Part shown: positions 43,948 to 55,327 of the stretch, one piece after another
How the letters are laid out: every line of letters begins with the position of its first letter
How positions within the stretch are numbered: position 1 is the stretch's first letter
DNA from: Rubinisphaera margarita
GTDB taxonomy: Bacteria > Planctomycetota > Planctomycetia > Planctomycetales > Planctomycetaceae
Direction: 5' to 3'
Assembly (NCBI RefSeq): GCF_022267515.1
Contig: NZ_JAKFGB010000012.1
Coordinates: forward strand, 248,001-312,000
Length of the DNA: 64,000 nt
Notes under the pieces: model-generated
What the model saw: the letters and a program-made list of their open reading frames with translations, nothing else
Told to the model about the DNA's origin: nothing
Database searches by the model: none
Position numbers and translations under genes: made by a program

Positions 43948-44559
43948 TCATCGACGACGTTTGTACCGAATCAGACAGCCGATTGGCGGAGTCTCGGCAG
44001 GCACAGGGCTGTTTCCCCGCAGCACCGCTTCGACCGCATTCTCGACGTAACGAGTCTCTACCTCAGCGGCGTTCGTGCTGTCGTCGAACGCCCCCATGTA
44101 GACGATCTTTCGGTCCTGATCGAGAACAAAGCACTCGGGCGTTCGCAGCGCTCCCAATGCTTTGCCGGTCTGTTGCGATTCATCGAACAGATAAATGAAG
44201 TTGAAGCCCTGTTCTTCGTCACGCTCCTTTATCTTCTCCAGCGAATCGGACGGAACGAGATTACAGTTGATCGCCACGAGCTGTACGCGCTGGTCGCTGC
44301 CCCACTTTTCTTCGAATGCTTTGAGCCGCTCTTCGTAGTCGAGCGCGTAGGGGCAACTATTGCAGGTGAAGACGATGACCAGTGCCCTCGCGTCTTCAAA
44401 GTCAGAGGAGGAATAGGTCTTCCCGTCCGTAGCCGGGAGGGACTCGAAGCCCGCGAACTGATCTCCGATACTCCGGTCCGGATTGTACTTGCCCGCTTCG
44501 CTCTGGAGCGGAAAAGCACAGCAGAGCAGAATCAGAGCGAATGAAAGCCGAATCGACAT
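43948..44559 (-). CDS. Exported thioredoxin-fold protein (redoxin)
   Basis: 203 residues from the ATG at 44559, chosen because GAGGTGAT sits directly upstream and a signal peptide (about 1-20) then begins; the frame is open to 44610. The redox motif is C-N-S-C-P-Y, in F-T-C-N-S-C-P-Y-A, a variant C-x-x-C of the AhpC/TSA-type planctomycete redoxins, and G-A-L-R-T-P-E-C-F has the cis-Pro. A periplasmic disulfide or peroxide function is likely. Confidence 0.85.
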   Translation of the reverse strand: MSIRLSFALILLCCAFPLQSEAGKYNPDRSIGDQFAGFESLPATDGKTYSSSDFEDARALVIVFTCNSCPYALDYEERLKAFEEKWGSDQRVQLVAINCNLVPSDSLEKIKERDEEQGFNFIYLFDESQQTGKALGALRTPECFVLDQDRKIVYMGAFDDSTNAAEVETRYVENAVEAVLRGNSPVPAETPPIGCLIRYKRRR

Positions 44560-44650
44560 AATCACCTCAATAAAAGCGGCATCACACAGTTGCTGACTGA
44601 GCACCATCAAGGCAGCTCAAAACTCCATTTTCAGAAGCGGCTCGGATGTG

Positions 44651-44938
44651 TCATTCTTCGTCAGCCGTGCGGCCTTCGAAATCTCGAGTGGCATCGGCGA
44701 TGATTTTACGAGCCGCTTCCACATCATTTTCGAAGACGAGCACTTGCGGCGAGGCGTGCCAGCCGACGACTTCAGCGTAGCCTCCAGCGGTGTTCGAACC
44801 AGCCATGTGAGCCCGGATCCCCTGCGCCTCCAGGGCATTGATGATCAGTTGAGCTTCCGAGGCGTCGGTGGCTCGATAGGCCTCGACAATTCGCTGGTCG
44901 AGGCGATGAAGGTCGTTGTCGGAAAACGGTTCGGTCAT
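44651..44938 (-). CDS. DUF2007 domain protein
   Basis: 95 residues. E-A-x-x-I-x-x-A-L-E-A-Q-G-I and V-L-V-F-E-N-D-V-E-A-A-R-K-I-I fit DUF2007, a small ferredoxin-like fold found as a putative signalling domain. Its start overlaps the stop of the PQQ-propeller gene (ATGA, 44935-44938), so the two are translationally coupled. Confidence 0.8.
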   Translation of the reverse strand: MTEPFSDNDLHRLDQRIVEAYRATDASEAQLIINALEAQGIRAHMAGSNTAGGYAEVVGWHASPQVLVFENDVEAARKIIADATRDFEGRTADEE

Positions 44939-46296
44939 GGAATCACCTGAGAAATAGGGGCATCCGCCTCCGTGGGAGAAGGGGAAGGGACTTCAATACA
45001 GATCAGCTCTTCCCGGCGGGCATTCCCGGAACCGATTCCAACTCGGAGAAACAGCTGATTGCCGACGATCGCCGGACTGGCATAGCAATCGGTTCCGAGT
45101 TTGTTGACAGCCACTTCCTGGTAGCTGCTCGGATCGGCTTTAAAAACGTAGGTGTCTCCCTGCAAATTGGAGACGAGAATATGATCTCCGCAGGCGACCG
45201 GCGACGCCGAGAATCCGCCCTGCAGTCGCTCTTTCCAGAGCTCCTGACCATCGGTCTGGTTCCAGCAGCAGGCGATCCCGTTGTCTGTTACGCCGTAGAG
45301 ATAACCATCGAGTGCGATTAGCGACGGCTCGTACAAACTCGTTCGGGAAGACCACAGTAGTTGACCCGCTGGCGAAAACGCCACGGTCTGCTTCTGAGGG
45401 AATCCGCCGCTGGCGAAGATGGCATCCGCTGAAGTGACGACCGTGCCGCACGTCGCTTCGGCCGTCCCCAGGGTCTGCCACAGCTGTTCACCCGATCTCG
45501 GATCGTAACTGGTCACGTAGCCCGTTCCCGGAATCAAAAGCTGATCCCTTCCTCCAACGGAGGCCACGGTGGGAGATGAATAAGAACTCACCGCGGCGCG
45601 TTCAATCCGCCAGGCGATCCCGCCAGTTTCGTGATCAAGAGCAGCCAGGTAGCCTCCCCCCTGATTGTCTGCGGCGAAGATGACAAGCGAATGATAAAGC
45701 ACCGGCGAAGGGGCGTAGCCGAACTTCGAGTTGAATGCTCCGAGTTCCTGCGTCCAGTCGAGGTCTCCTGTGGCCGCATCGAGTCCGTAGGCAAGAACCT
45801 TGTCGTGATGCAGAAATGCTCCGAAAACACGCTCGCCATCGCAGGCGACCGTGCCGTTGGCGTGGGTGCTCTTGGAATGCATCTGCCCGGCCGGAGGGAA
45901 ACCCCCTTCGCTGATGATTGTCTTCCAGAGTTGCTCCCCACTCTCGCGGTCGTAAGCCAGAATCGATTGCTGATCAGGTTGATCAGTGGCGGTCGCGAGG
46001 TAGATACGATCTTCGACGACTGTCGGTGAACTGTGTCCGCGTCCCGGCACGGGCACACGCCAGCGGATCGCCTGGTCCTCTCCCCAGCTCGTGGGAACAC
46101 TGCAATTCACGGCGACACCGTTGTGATCAAGTCCCCGCCAGCCCGGCCATTCGCCGTCGAGATGAGCAAGCGATCGCTCTGCAAACTCGACGCCCGACGT
46201 TTCCGGAGAAACAGTCTCGACCGGCGTCCGCTTTCCGCATCCGGCGAGCAGGATGAGCAGGCAAGCTGAGAGACTGAGTCGGCAGTGAGAACTCAT
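44935..46296 (-). CDS. PQQ-like beta-propeller lipoprotein
   Basis: 453 residues. Lipobox L-A-G-C with Cys at 20. The body is a BamB-like/PQQ propeller: repeated patterns of the type D-R-E-S-G-E-Q-L-W-K, D-A-A-T-G-D-L-D-W, D-H-E-T-G-G-I-A-W. No enzymatic cofactor residues can be assigned, so it may be a structural or scaffold propeller. The gene overlaps both neighbours by 4 bases: the HNH gene upstream and DUF2007 downstream. Confidence 0.85.
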   Translation of the reverse strand: MSSHCRLSLSACLLILLAGCGKRTPVETVSPETSGVEFAERSLAHLDGEWPGWRGLDHNGVAVNCSVPTSWGEDQAIRWRVPVPGRGHSSPTVVEDRIYLATATDQPDQQSILAYDRESGEQLWKTIISEGGFPPAGQMHSKSTHANGTVACDGERVFGAFLHHDKVLAYGLDAATGDLDWTQELGAFNSKFGYAPSPVLYHSLVIFAADNQGGGYLAALDHETGGIAWRIERAAVSSYSSPTVASVGGRDQLLIPGTGYVTSYDPRSGEQLWQTLGTAEATCGTVVTSADAIFASGGFPQKQTVAFSPAGQLLWSSRTSLYEPSLIALDGYLYGVTDNGIACCWNQTDGQELWKERLQGGFSASPVACGDHILVSNLQGDTYVFKADPSSYQEVAVNKLGTDCYASPAIVGNQLFLRVGIGSGNARREELICIEVPSPSPTEADAPISQVIP

Positions 46297-46610
46297 CGCG
46301 CCCCTTTCGACGGAACGGCTGGTTTGATCTTCTGCTTCGCCACCCAGGCGAAGTGTCGCTGCAGTTCACCATCCGCAATCAATTGCTCGAAGGTCGGAAA
46401 CTCTTTGGCGAGTGTCATTTCGTCGTGCCGATCGTGGATCCCGTTATGGCACAGTCGACAGATGCAGATGCCGCGATTCAGCTCCTCTTTGGTGTAATTC
46501 TTCTGGAAGTACGGCCGGCGATGCATCTTGCGGGGAATGAGATGATGAAATGTGAGCAGCGTCTCACGGTTGCAGCAGACACAATGTCCGTATTTTTTAT
46601 GACGGGGCAT
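46293..46610 (-). CDS. Small HNH-endonuclease-like protein
   Basis: 105 residues from the ATG at 46610; ATG 46619 is an alternative and the frame is open to 46649. C-V-C-C near the start and C-R-L-C-H near 60 look like paired zinc ligands; between them T-F-H-H-L-I-P-R-K-M-H-R-R carries the HNH-type His pair and N-R-G the Asn; H-N-G-I-H-D supplies the last His. This fits a small zinc-stabilised HNH nuclease fold; nicking activity is not proven. It is divergent from the sulfatase gene and overlaps the PQQ lipoprotein start by 4 bases. Confidence 0.75.
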   Translation of the reverse strand: MPRHKKYGHCVCCNRETLLTFHHLIPRKMHRRPYFQKNYTKEELNRGICICRLCHNGIHDRHDEMTLAKEFPTFEQLIADGELQRHFAWVAKQKIKPAVPSKGAR

Positions 46611-46735
46611 CGTCAGCATGGGCGGCCTCATTGCGGAGGGCGAATTCAAATCGGGGGCGGATCCAGTTATCGTATTCTATCCATGAGTTTCTTCGTGGCG
46701 AACCGTTGTTCTGCTTTTTCAGGAGATCTGTTCCG

Positions 46736-48166
46736 ATGAATCTACCTCTGTTGCTGTCGATTGCAGTCGCGTTTCTGCTCGGTCTTTCGACGTCCTTTTC
46801 CGCGGCAGGTTCTGAACGGCCCAATCTGCTCCTGATCACGGCTGACGATCTCGGTCTGCAACTCGGGTGTTACGGAGACAACGCCGCTCGCACACCGCAT
46901 CTGGACAAGCTCGCCAAACGCAGTCGACTGTTTGAGAACGCCTATGTCGCGCAGGCTTCGTGCAGTCCTTCGCGAAGTGCCATGTTCACCGGACTCTACC
47001 CGCATGCGAACGGCCAGTACGGACTGCTCAACGCGGGGGTCGGGTTTCAGCTGCACGAATCGCTGCATTCGCAGACCCTCCCTGCCCTGCTGAAGCAGGC
47101 CGGTTATTCAACCGGCATTCTGGGCAAGTTGCATGTCGGGCCGGAAAACGTGTTCCCGTTCGATGTGCGGATTCGAAGCGACACGCGAGACGTGGTCGCC
47201 ACCACGGAGAAAGCCGGCGACTTCTTTCGAAAGACGCAGCAGCCGTACTTCTTCATGGCGAACTTTTCCGATCCTCACGTCCACGGCCGAAGCCCCCGGC
47301 CCCCGAAGGAAGCGTTTCCGACACAGTATAAAGGCATTCCCCGGGAACCGCTGAAGGTCGGGCAAGTGCCCCCCTTCCCATTTCAGCGGCTCGATCATCC
47401 CGAAGAGATCGAACGCATCACTCAGTATTACAATGCCGTTTCTCGCTTCGATGAAGGCGTCGGCCTGCTGCTGGATCAGCTGGCGAAAGCGGGACACGCG
47501 GAGAATACGGTCGTGTTATTCGTATCGGATCATGGTCCTCCGTTCTTTCGGGGCAAGACCTCGTGCTACGAAGGAGGCGTGAAAGTGCCGATGCTCCTGC
47601 ACTGGCCCGGCGTCTTTGATTCGGGAGACAGGACAGAGGCACTGGTGTCGACTGTCGATATCCTGCCGACCTTTCTTGAAGCAGCCGGGATCGAGAACTC
47701 GCGGAGCCTCCACGGGGACTCCCTGACGAAGACGGCTGGCGATGCGAACTGGCGGAAGACGCTCGCCACGGAATTCCACTATCATGGCAGCTCGCCGTTC
47801 TTCCCACGACGGACAATCCGCAATGAGCGGTTCAAGCTGATCCACAATTTACTCGCTGCAAAGAAGTCAGCGACTGAGAGAGTCGATGGCGATGCCGCCT
47901 ACCAGCTGGCCATGGAGTCGGACGGTGTTTCCGACGCCACCCGCGCCGCCTTCGAACGGGCGGTGAACCCGCCGGAATTCGAACTCTACGATCTGCAGAA
48001 TGATCCGTGGGAGTTCGATAATCTGGCCGAAGACAAGGACCATCAGGCCGTGCTCCGCCAGATGAAACAGGCTCTGGTCGACTGGCGGAAGACCACAGAG
48101 GATCCGCTGCTGACGGAGGACGGAATGAAACGCATCGGGAAGTTTGAACAGAGAAAGAAAAAGTAG
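46736..48166 (+). CDS. Exported type I sulfatase
   Basis: 476 residues from the ATG at 46736, chosen over the longer frame because AGGAG lies 9 bases upstream and a signal peptide (1-24) follows. The formylglycine site is C-S-P-S-R with Cys at 76; metal ligands start in T-A-D-D-L-G (35-40) and V-S-D-H-G-P-P near 260. It hydrolyses sulfate esters, presumably on polysaccharide. The cysteine must be converted to formylglycine by a maturase encoded elsewhere. The stop is 1 base before the PQQ dehydrogenase ATG. Confidence 0.92.
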   Translation: MNLPLLLSIAVAFLLGLSTSFSAAGSERPNLLLITADDLGLQLGCYGDNAARTPHLDKLAKRSRLFENAYVAQASCSPSRSAMFTGLYPHANGQYGLLNAGVGFQLHESLHSQTLPALLKQAGYSTGILGKLHVGPENVFPFDVRIRSDTRDVVATTEKAGDFFRKTQQPYFFMANFSDPHVHGRSPRPPKEAFPTQYKGIPREPLKVGQVPPFPFQRLDHPEEIERITQYYNAVSRFDEGVGLLLDQLAKAGHAENTVVLFVSDHGPPFFRGKTSCYEGGVKVPMLLHWPGVFDSGDRTEALVSTVDILPTFLEAAGIENSRSLHGDSLTKTAGDANWRKTLATEFHYHGSSPFFPRRTIRNERFKLIHNLLAAKKSATERVDGDAAYQLAMESDGVSDATRAAFERAVNPPEFELYDLQNDPWEFDNLAEDKDHQAVLRQMKQALVDWRKTTEDPLLTEDGMKRIGKFEQRKKK

Positions 48167-48167
48167 C

Positions 48168-50048
48168 ATGTCTCAAATTTGGAGATCCGCTCTGCTTCTG
48201 GCCGTTGTCGTATGCCAGTCGTCAGTCGAAGTTGCTGGTCAACAGCCCGGAGAGTCGATCGACTGGATCACCGTCGGGGGGGATCGCGGCTGCCAGCGCT
48301 ATTCCGAGATGACTCAGATCACTCGCGAGAACGTCGGCCAGCTCGAGGTAGCGTGGACCTATCACACCGGCGAACTCGATCGCGTGCCACAGAAGATCAT
48401 CGAATGCACGCCGCTGATCATCGATGGCGTGATGTACGTGACGACCGGACACCGACGTGTGGTCGCTTTGAAAGCCGACACCGGCGACGTGTTGTGGGAG
48501 TTTGATCCCATGGAGCTTGAGCATCCCTACCCTCTGGCTTCGGGCGGCGTGAATCGTGGACTCGCGTACTGGAAGGATGCGGAGAGCGGCAAGGAACGGA
48601 TCTTTCACGGCATCTCCGACGGACGACTATTTTCTTTCATTCCCGAGACCGGCGAACTCGATCCGGACTTTGGGACTGACGGAGTCAAGGATCTGAGAGA
48701 GGATATCGATCGCGATCTGACCCGGCTTCCTTACGGACCGACCTCTGCCCCGGCGGTCTGTGGCGATCGCGTGATCCTTGGTTTCTCCTGCGGCGAAGGT
48801 CCCGGAGATGCCGCTCCGGGCGACGTTCGCGCCTTCGATGTTCATACAGGCAAACAAGTCTGGGCCTTCCGCACAGTTCCGGAACCGGGCGAGTTTGGCA
48901 ACGAAACCTGGGACGGCGATTCATGGAAGAACCGCGGAGGGGCCAATGCCTGGGGCGGCGTAAGTGTCGATGAACAGCGGCAACTCGTTTTTTGCGGTCT
49001 CGGTTCGGCGGCGTTCGATTTTTATGGAGGCGATCGCAAGGGGCAGAACCTGTTCGCGAACTGCACCATTGCGATAGACGCCCGAACCGGTGAGCGAGTC
49101 TGGCACTTTCAGACCTTGCACCATGACCTGTGGGATCACGATCTGCCAGTCTATCCCAACCTTATCACTGTCGATCACGACGGCAGGAAGATCGAAGCCG
49201 TCGCGCAGGTGACGAAAACCGGTCACGTCTTCCTGTTCAATCGGGAGACCGGTAAGCCGCTCTTTGAAGTGGTCGAGAAGCCGGTGCCTGCGTCGGATGT
49301 TCCGGGAGAACAGGCCTGGCCGACCCAGCCGATCCCCGTCAAACCTCCCGCGTTCAGCGTGCAGCACTTCGATGAAACGAACGTAACGAATATTGGAAAA
49401 GAGAATCGCGACTTCGTACTGGAAAAGATGCAATCACTCAGACGGGGGCCGGCTTATAACCCGCCGAGCCTGGAAGGTACGGTCGTAATTCCCGGATATC
49501 ATGGCGGGGCGAACTGGTCGGGAGCCTCCTACGATCCCGAGACCGGCCTGCTGTACGTGAACTCGAACAATGTGCCGAACATTCTCACACTGGCCAGGGC
49601 GGATGAGAAGGCACCCTACGACTATCAGCATCGGGGCTATATTCAATTTCTCGATCAGGAAGGCTATCCGGCGATTGAACCGCCATGGGGCCAGCTGAGT
49701 GCGATCGATCTGAATGCCGGAACAATTCGCTGGCAGGTGCCGCTCGGCGAGTATGCGGAACTGACGGCTCGAGGGATTCCGCAGACCGGAACGGAAACGT
49801 TTGGCGGAACAATCGTGACGGCTGGCGGGCTGGTTTTCATTGGCGGGACCAAGGACGAGAAGTTTCATGCGTTCGATAAACAGTCCGGCAAATTGCTCTG
49901 GGAACATCAGCTCGATGCCGGAGGCTATGCCACGCCGGCGACCTACGCAGTGAACGGGAAGCAGTACGTGGTCATCGCTGCAGGCGGAGCAGGCAAATTA
50001 AGGACACGCGCTGGAGACGCGTTTGTCGCCTTCGCATTGCCGAATTAG
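48168..50048 (+). CDS. Exported PQQ-dependent dehydrogenase-like quinoprotein
   Basis: 626 residues from the ATG at 48168; the frame is open to 48144 inside the sulfatase end, but only the later start gives a signal peptide (about 1-24). An eight-bladed PQQ propeller is suggested by repeats such as T-R-E-N-V-G-Q-L-E-V-A-W, A-D-T-G-D-V-L-W-E-F, D-A-R-T-G-E-R-V-W-H-F and D-K-Q-S-G-K-L-L-W. H-H-D-L-W-D-H-D-L is the family signature of membrane/periplasmic glucose-type dehydrogenases. There is no cytochrome c domain. Together with the sulfatase it may form a carbohydrate-processing pair. Confidence 0.88.
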   Translation: MSQIWRSALLLAVVVCQSSVEVAGQQPGESIDWITVGGDRGCQRYSEMTQITRENVGQLEVAWTYHTGELDRVPQKIIECTPLIIDGVMYVTTGHRRVVALKADTGDVLWEFDPMELEHPYPLASGGVNRGLAYWKDAESGKERIFHGISDGRLFSFIPETGELDPDFGTDGVKDLREDIDRDLTRLPYGPTSAPAVCGDRVILGFSCGEGPGDAAPGDVRAFDVHTGKQVWAFRTVPEPGEFGNETWDGDSWKNRGGANAWGGVSVDEQRQLVFCGLGSAAFDFYGGDRKGQNLFANCTIAIDARTGERVWHFQTLHHDLWDHDLPVYPNLITVDHDGRKIEAVAQVTKTGHVFLFNRETGKPLFEVVEKPVPASDVPGEQAWPTQPIPVKPPAFSVQHFDETNVTNIGKENRDFVLEKMQSLRRGPAYNPPSLEGTVVIPGYHGGANWSGASYDPETGLLYVNSNNVPNILTLARADEKAPYDYQHRGYIQFLDQEGYPAIEPPWGQLSAIDLNAGTIRWQVPLGEYAELTARGIPQTGTETFGGTIVTAGGLVFIGGTKDEKFHAFDKQSGKLLWEHQLDAGGYATPATYAVNGKQYVVIAAGGAGKLRTRAGDAFVAFALPN

Positions 50049-50170
50049 GTTGCCCTGCGACCGATCAACAGGCACTCAGTTGCTGATATGACGCTGGCAC
50101 AGATTTCGCTTCGGAGATTCCATCAGCGGAATACCGCAATTTACGGGATCGGTTGATCCTGCCTTGTCGA

Positions 50171-50176
50171 TATAAT
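50171..50176 (+). promoter_or_regulatory. Candidate -10 box upstream of the GH63-like gene
   Basis: A perfect TATAAT 56 bases before the ATG at 50233, flanked by GTCGA and TCGAC arms. No good -35 lies 16-18 bases upstream, so an activator or an alternative sigma would be needed. Confidence 0.35.
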
Positions 50177-50232
50177 GTGCGTCGACGACTATCAAATCAG
50201 CAACGACGGAATTCCAGGGCGGGAAGAAATCT

Positions 50233-52950
<2,718 letters not shown>

Positions 52951-52966
52951 CGAATCTGGACAGGCA

Positions 52967-53390
52967 CTAAGTCGTTGATGCGACGGCGGCAGGTTGATGC
53001 CGTCGGTCGGCGGCGATCCACGGTTCCCATTGATCGCGGAGCTTCTGAAATGGCACTTCGACGCAGTAGTAGGATCCGCACGCCAGTAGAATGGTAAAGC
53101 CGACTCCGGCAAAGACCTCCAGCGGGAGCGAGCCGGTTCCGATCCTACGCCCCGCAGCCAGCCCCCAGGCATGATACAGGTACATGGAATAGGACAGAAC
53201 GCCGAGAAATCGGATCGGTTTCCAGTCCAGCCATTTCCAACAGCCGCGATTGGAGAGCATGACGAGCTGAATCATCAGCAGGCCCATGAGCAGTGATTCG
53301 ATCGTGAATCCGACGCTGTAATGAAAGGTCTCCGGCAACGCGTGCACGCCGACCAGAAGGGCGAATGTAAGGACGGGAGCCAGCCCCCCA
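52967..53390 (-). pseudogene. Acyltransferase_3 remnant, C-terminal part only
   Basis: The open frame reaches 53503, but homology to the acyltransferase_3 (OafA-like) family begins only near 53390. What remains is the last three or four membrane segments with L-G-V-L-S-Y-S-M-Y-L-Y-H and the C-terminal E-V-P-F-Q-K-L-R; the N-terminal catalytic His and most helices are missing. The upstream end of the open frame overlaps a good terminator (53453-53492) of the next gene, so that stretch is not coding. Best read as a 5'-truncated, decaying gene. Confidence 0.65.
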
Positions 53391-53452
53391 CAATGTAATG
53401 GTTTTGAGCAGCCGTTTCGGAAGGGAATCGCGAGTTCTAGAAAGGGAATCCG

Positions 53453-53492
53453 CGCATAAAAAAAGCAGAGACGAAAGATCGCCTCTGCTTTA
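53453..53492 (-). terminator. Terminator of the PRC-barrel gene
   Basis: A perfect 9-bp stem (53463-53471 with 53484-53492), 12-base loop, then a run of seven or more T on the minus strand. It is 36 bases past the stop of the 53528-54388 gene. Confidence 0.88.
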
Positions 53493-53527
53493 CAGTCCTG
53501 CACTGAGCTGCGTTTCAGCTTAACCGA

Positions 53528-54388
53528 TTACGGGTTTCGCGGAGTGCGGGCAGGACGGTCGCTTTTCAGATTCTTGATCTGATTGCGGAATTCGTCTCCC
53601 TGCAGTTCAACATAGTCCGGACTCGTTACTTTCGGAGCCGCTTTCAACTGCTCAACGGTCATGTTGGTCGAAACTTCAAAGGCGTTGTCTTCGTTCAGGC
53701 GAAGCTGCAGAGCTTCAAAAGGAACGGCGACATAGTTCTCACCGACTCCCAGAGTACCGCCAAGGCCGATGATTGCGAATTTCACTTTGTGTTCCGCAGT
53801 ATCAACGACGAGATCATCAATCTGTCCCTGATCTTCTTCTTCGTTTGGTGTGTTCAGATAAACGTCATTCAGGTTCGAGTGCAGCACGAGGCTACCAGCA
53901 CGCCGTGCCTGAGCGTTTTCAGCCGACTTCGCACTGAAGTAGCTGCGGTTCTGTGAAATCCATGCAGTGTCGAAGAGTTCGGCATGGTTTTCTTTCTCAA
54001 GTTTCGGGGCTTCCGACAGTTTCTCCTGAGTCATCGAGATCGTCATGTAGCATTCCCGTTCGCCGTCTTCAGTCGTGCACTGACACTGAAGCGATTCGAC
54101 AGGAATTGCGACCTGGCTTTCGCCCAGTCCGGCCAGCCCACCAACTCCGGCAATCACATACTGCACTTTGCCCTGGCGATTCATGACCAGATCGTCGACA
54201 TTGGCGATCTGCTCGTTGTTTGCGTCCCGAATTCCAGCACCAATAATCTGGGAAGTCGGAACGTACTGCTGGGCTCCTTGACCTTCAGCGGCGGCGCGTG
54301 CGGGCTGTTCGGCATGGGCGGAGGTCATCAGTCCGAAAACCGCCATCATCGCAATGCCCGCTGTAACACTTTGTAGTCTCTTCATCAT
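53528..54388 (-). CDS. Exported protein with two PRC-barrel domains
   Basis: 286 residues from the ATG at 54388; AAGGAG 4-5 bases upstream selects it over the open frame to 54517. A signal peptide ends near A-H-A-E (25). Two PRC-barrel units are visible: I-I-G-A-G-I-R-D, then V-D-D-L-V-M-N-R-Q-G-K-V-Q-Y-V-I-A-G-V-G-G and V-A-I-P; and again L-N-D-V-Y, I-D-D-L-V-V-D, V-K-F-A-I-I-G-L-G-G and V-A-V-P. Extracytoplasmic PRC-barrel proteins are often stress or surface associated. A cysteine pair, C-Q-C, lies in the first unit. Confidence 0.85.
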   Translation of the reverse strand: MMKRLQSVTAGIAMMAVFGLMTSAHAEQPARAAAEGQGAQQYVPTSQIIGAGIRDANNEQIANVDDLVMNRQGKVQYVIAGVGGLAGLGESQVAIPVESLQCQCTTEDGERECYMTISMTQEKLSEAPKLEKENHAELFDTAWISQNRSYFSAKSAENAQARRAGSLVLHSNLNDVYLNTPNEEEDQGQIDDLVVDTAEHKVKFAIIGLGGTLGVGENYVAVPFEALQLRLNEDNAFEVSTNMTVEQLKAAPKVTSPDYVELQGDEFRNQIKNLKSDRPARTPRNP

Positions 54389-54658
54389 AGTCTCCTTCTG
54401 TCCGGGTCGAGTGTGTACGAACGCTGTTGGAGACGAAGGTGCACTTAGCATGCCAAGCAGGACAATCGACAGGATCGACGCCCCTCCCTCCTGTTCCAGA
54501 GGGAATGAGGGTGGCAAGGATGGCAGAGAGCCTCGAACGCAAGCACGAAAGTGTCCGCGAACTGTCCTATCGGGAAGCAGCGCGACTTCAAATCGATCAA
54601 CTTGATGTCGACCGACGATGAGCGAGACCGATCTCGGTTTCAGCGAGCGGCAATTGCC

Positions 54659-55039
54659 TCAGGTGCCGCGGACCATTCTGCGACGACGGCGATTGCGGCG
54701 ATAGCGATGAAGGAAGTAATCGCCATCCTCGGCTTCCGCGAAGAAGCTGCCGGATAGAAGTTTGTAGAAGAAGAGCAAGGTAAAGGCACCGGCAGTCGAC
54801 ACGACCGACCCAACAATGGAAACCGGGGAGATCACCAGGCCTTCCCAGAAAAAGGCGAGCACACCGCAGCCGATGACGCTTCCGCCAATTCCCATGATCA
54901 TCGTCGAAACGGCTCCACCAGGATCGCGACCCGGCATCACTGCCTTGGCTGCCAGTCCCACCAGGGTCCCGAAGCCGACCCAGAGCAGCATCTCGTTGGC
55001 GGCCTGTTCAGCGATGGTCATGATCTGGTCTTGTGTCAT
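54659..55039 (-). CDS. GlsB/YeaQ/YmgE-like small membrane protein
   Basis: 126 residues from the ATG at 55039; the frame is open to 55111. Three hydrophobic segments with G-T-L-V-G-L-A-A-K-A-V-M-P-G-R-D-P-G-G (the transglycosylase-associated, GlsB family signature near 22-40) and G-G-S-V-I-G-C-G-V-L-A. The tail is strongly basic (R-R-N-R-R-R-R-R). General stress association is known for the family; it lies 270 bases upstream of the PRC-barrel gene, which is also stress-type. Confidence 0.8.
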   Translation of the reverse strand: MTQDQIMTIAEQAANEMLLWVGFGTLVGLAAKAVMPGRDPGGAVSTMIMGIGGSVIGCGVLAFFWEGLVISPVSIVGSVVSTAGAFTLLFFYKLLSGSFFAEAEDGDYFLHRYRRNRRRRRMVRGT

Positions 55040-55246
55040 CTTGGCACCCCTGATCGGCGTCGTTGAACGCGTCCCGCCCGTGGATTCTTTCTCTCTGGAC
55101 ATGGAGTCCATCAGCTCACGCGGATAAAATGCGTGAACCTGGCATTCTCAATAAGCCAGCACAAGTTTGCGTCGCGCAGCTGTATCGAAGGAGCCGCGAG
55201 GCTGCGGACCTGTGGTTAAGATCGGTTCGTTTCGATCTGAACTTTG

Positions 55247-55275
55247 TTGAAAATCTGACTGCTGCCGCGTATTAT
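55247..55275 (+). promoter_or_regulatory. Near-consensus promoter of recA
   Basis: TTGAAA (55247-55252), 17-base spacer, TATTAT (55270-55275), 52 bases before the recA ATG. Both hexamers differ from the sigma-70 consensus at one position. Confidence 0.75.
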
Positions 55276-55286
55276 ACGCGTGTATA
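55273..55286 (+). promoter_or_regulatory. Inverted repeat overlapping the recA -10 box, candidate LexA-type operator
   Basis: TATAC-GCGT-GTATA, a perfect 5-bp inverted repeat with a 4-base centre. It overlaps the last bases of the -10 and the expected start site, a position where a repressor would block transcription. It does not match the E. coli or B. subtilis SOS boxes, so its link to LexA is inference. Confidence 0.4.
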
Positions 55287-55327
55287 TATCGGGATTTTTC
55301 CTTAATCCATACACAAAGGATTGGTTA

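Noticed and set aside
53391..53503. N-terminal extension of the acyltransferase open frame
   Set aside because: Contains the PRC-barrel gene's terminator and shows no acyltransferase sequence.
55273..55286. Classical E. coli or B. subtilis SOS box at recA
   Set aside because: The inverted repeat does not fit CTGT-N8-ACAG or the CGAAC/GTTCG pattern, so I list it only as a candidate operator.
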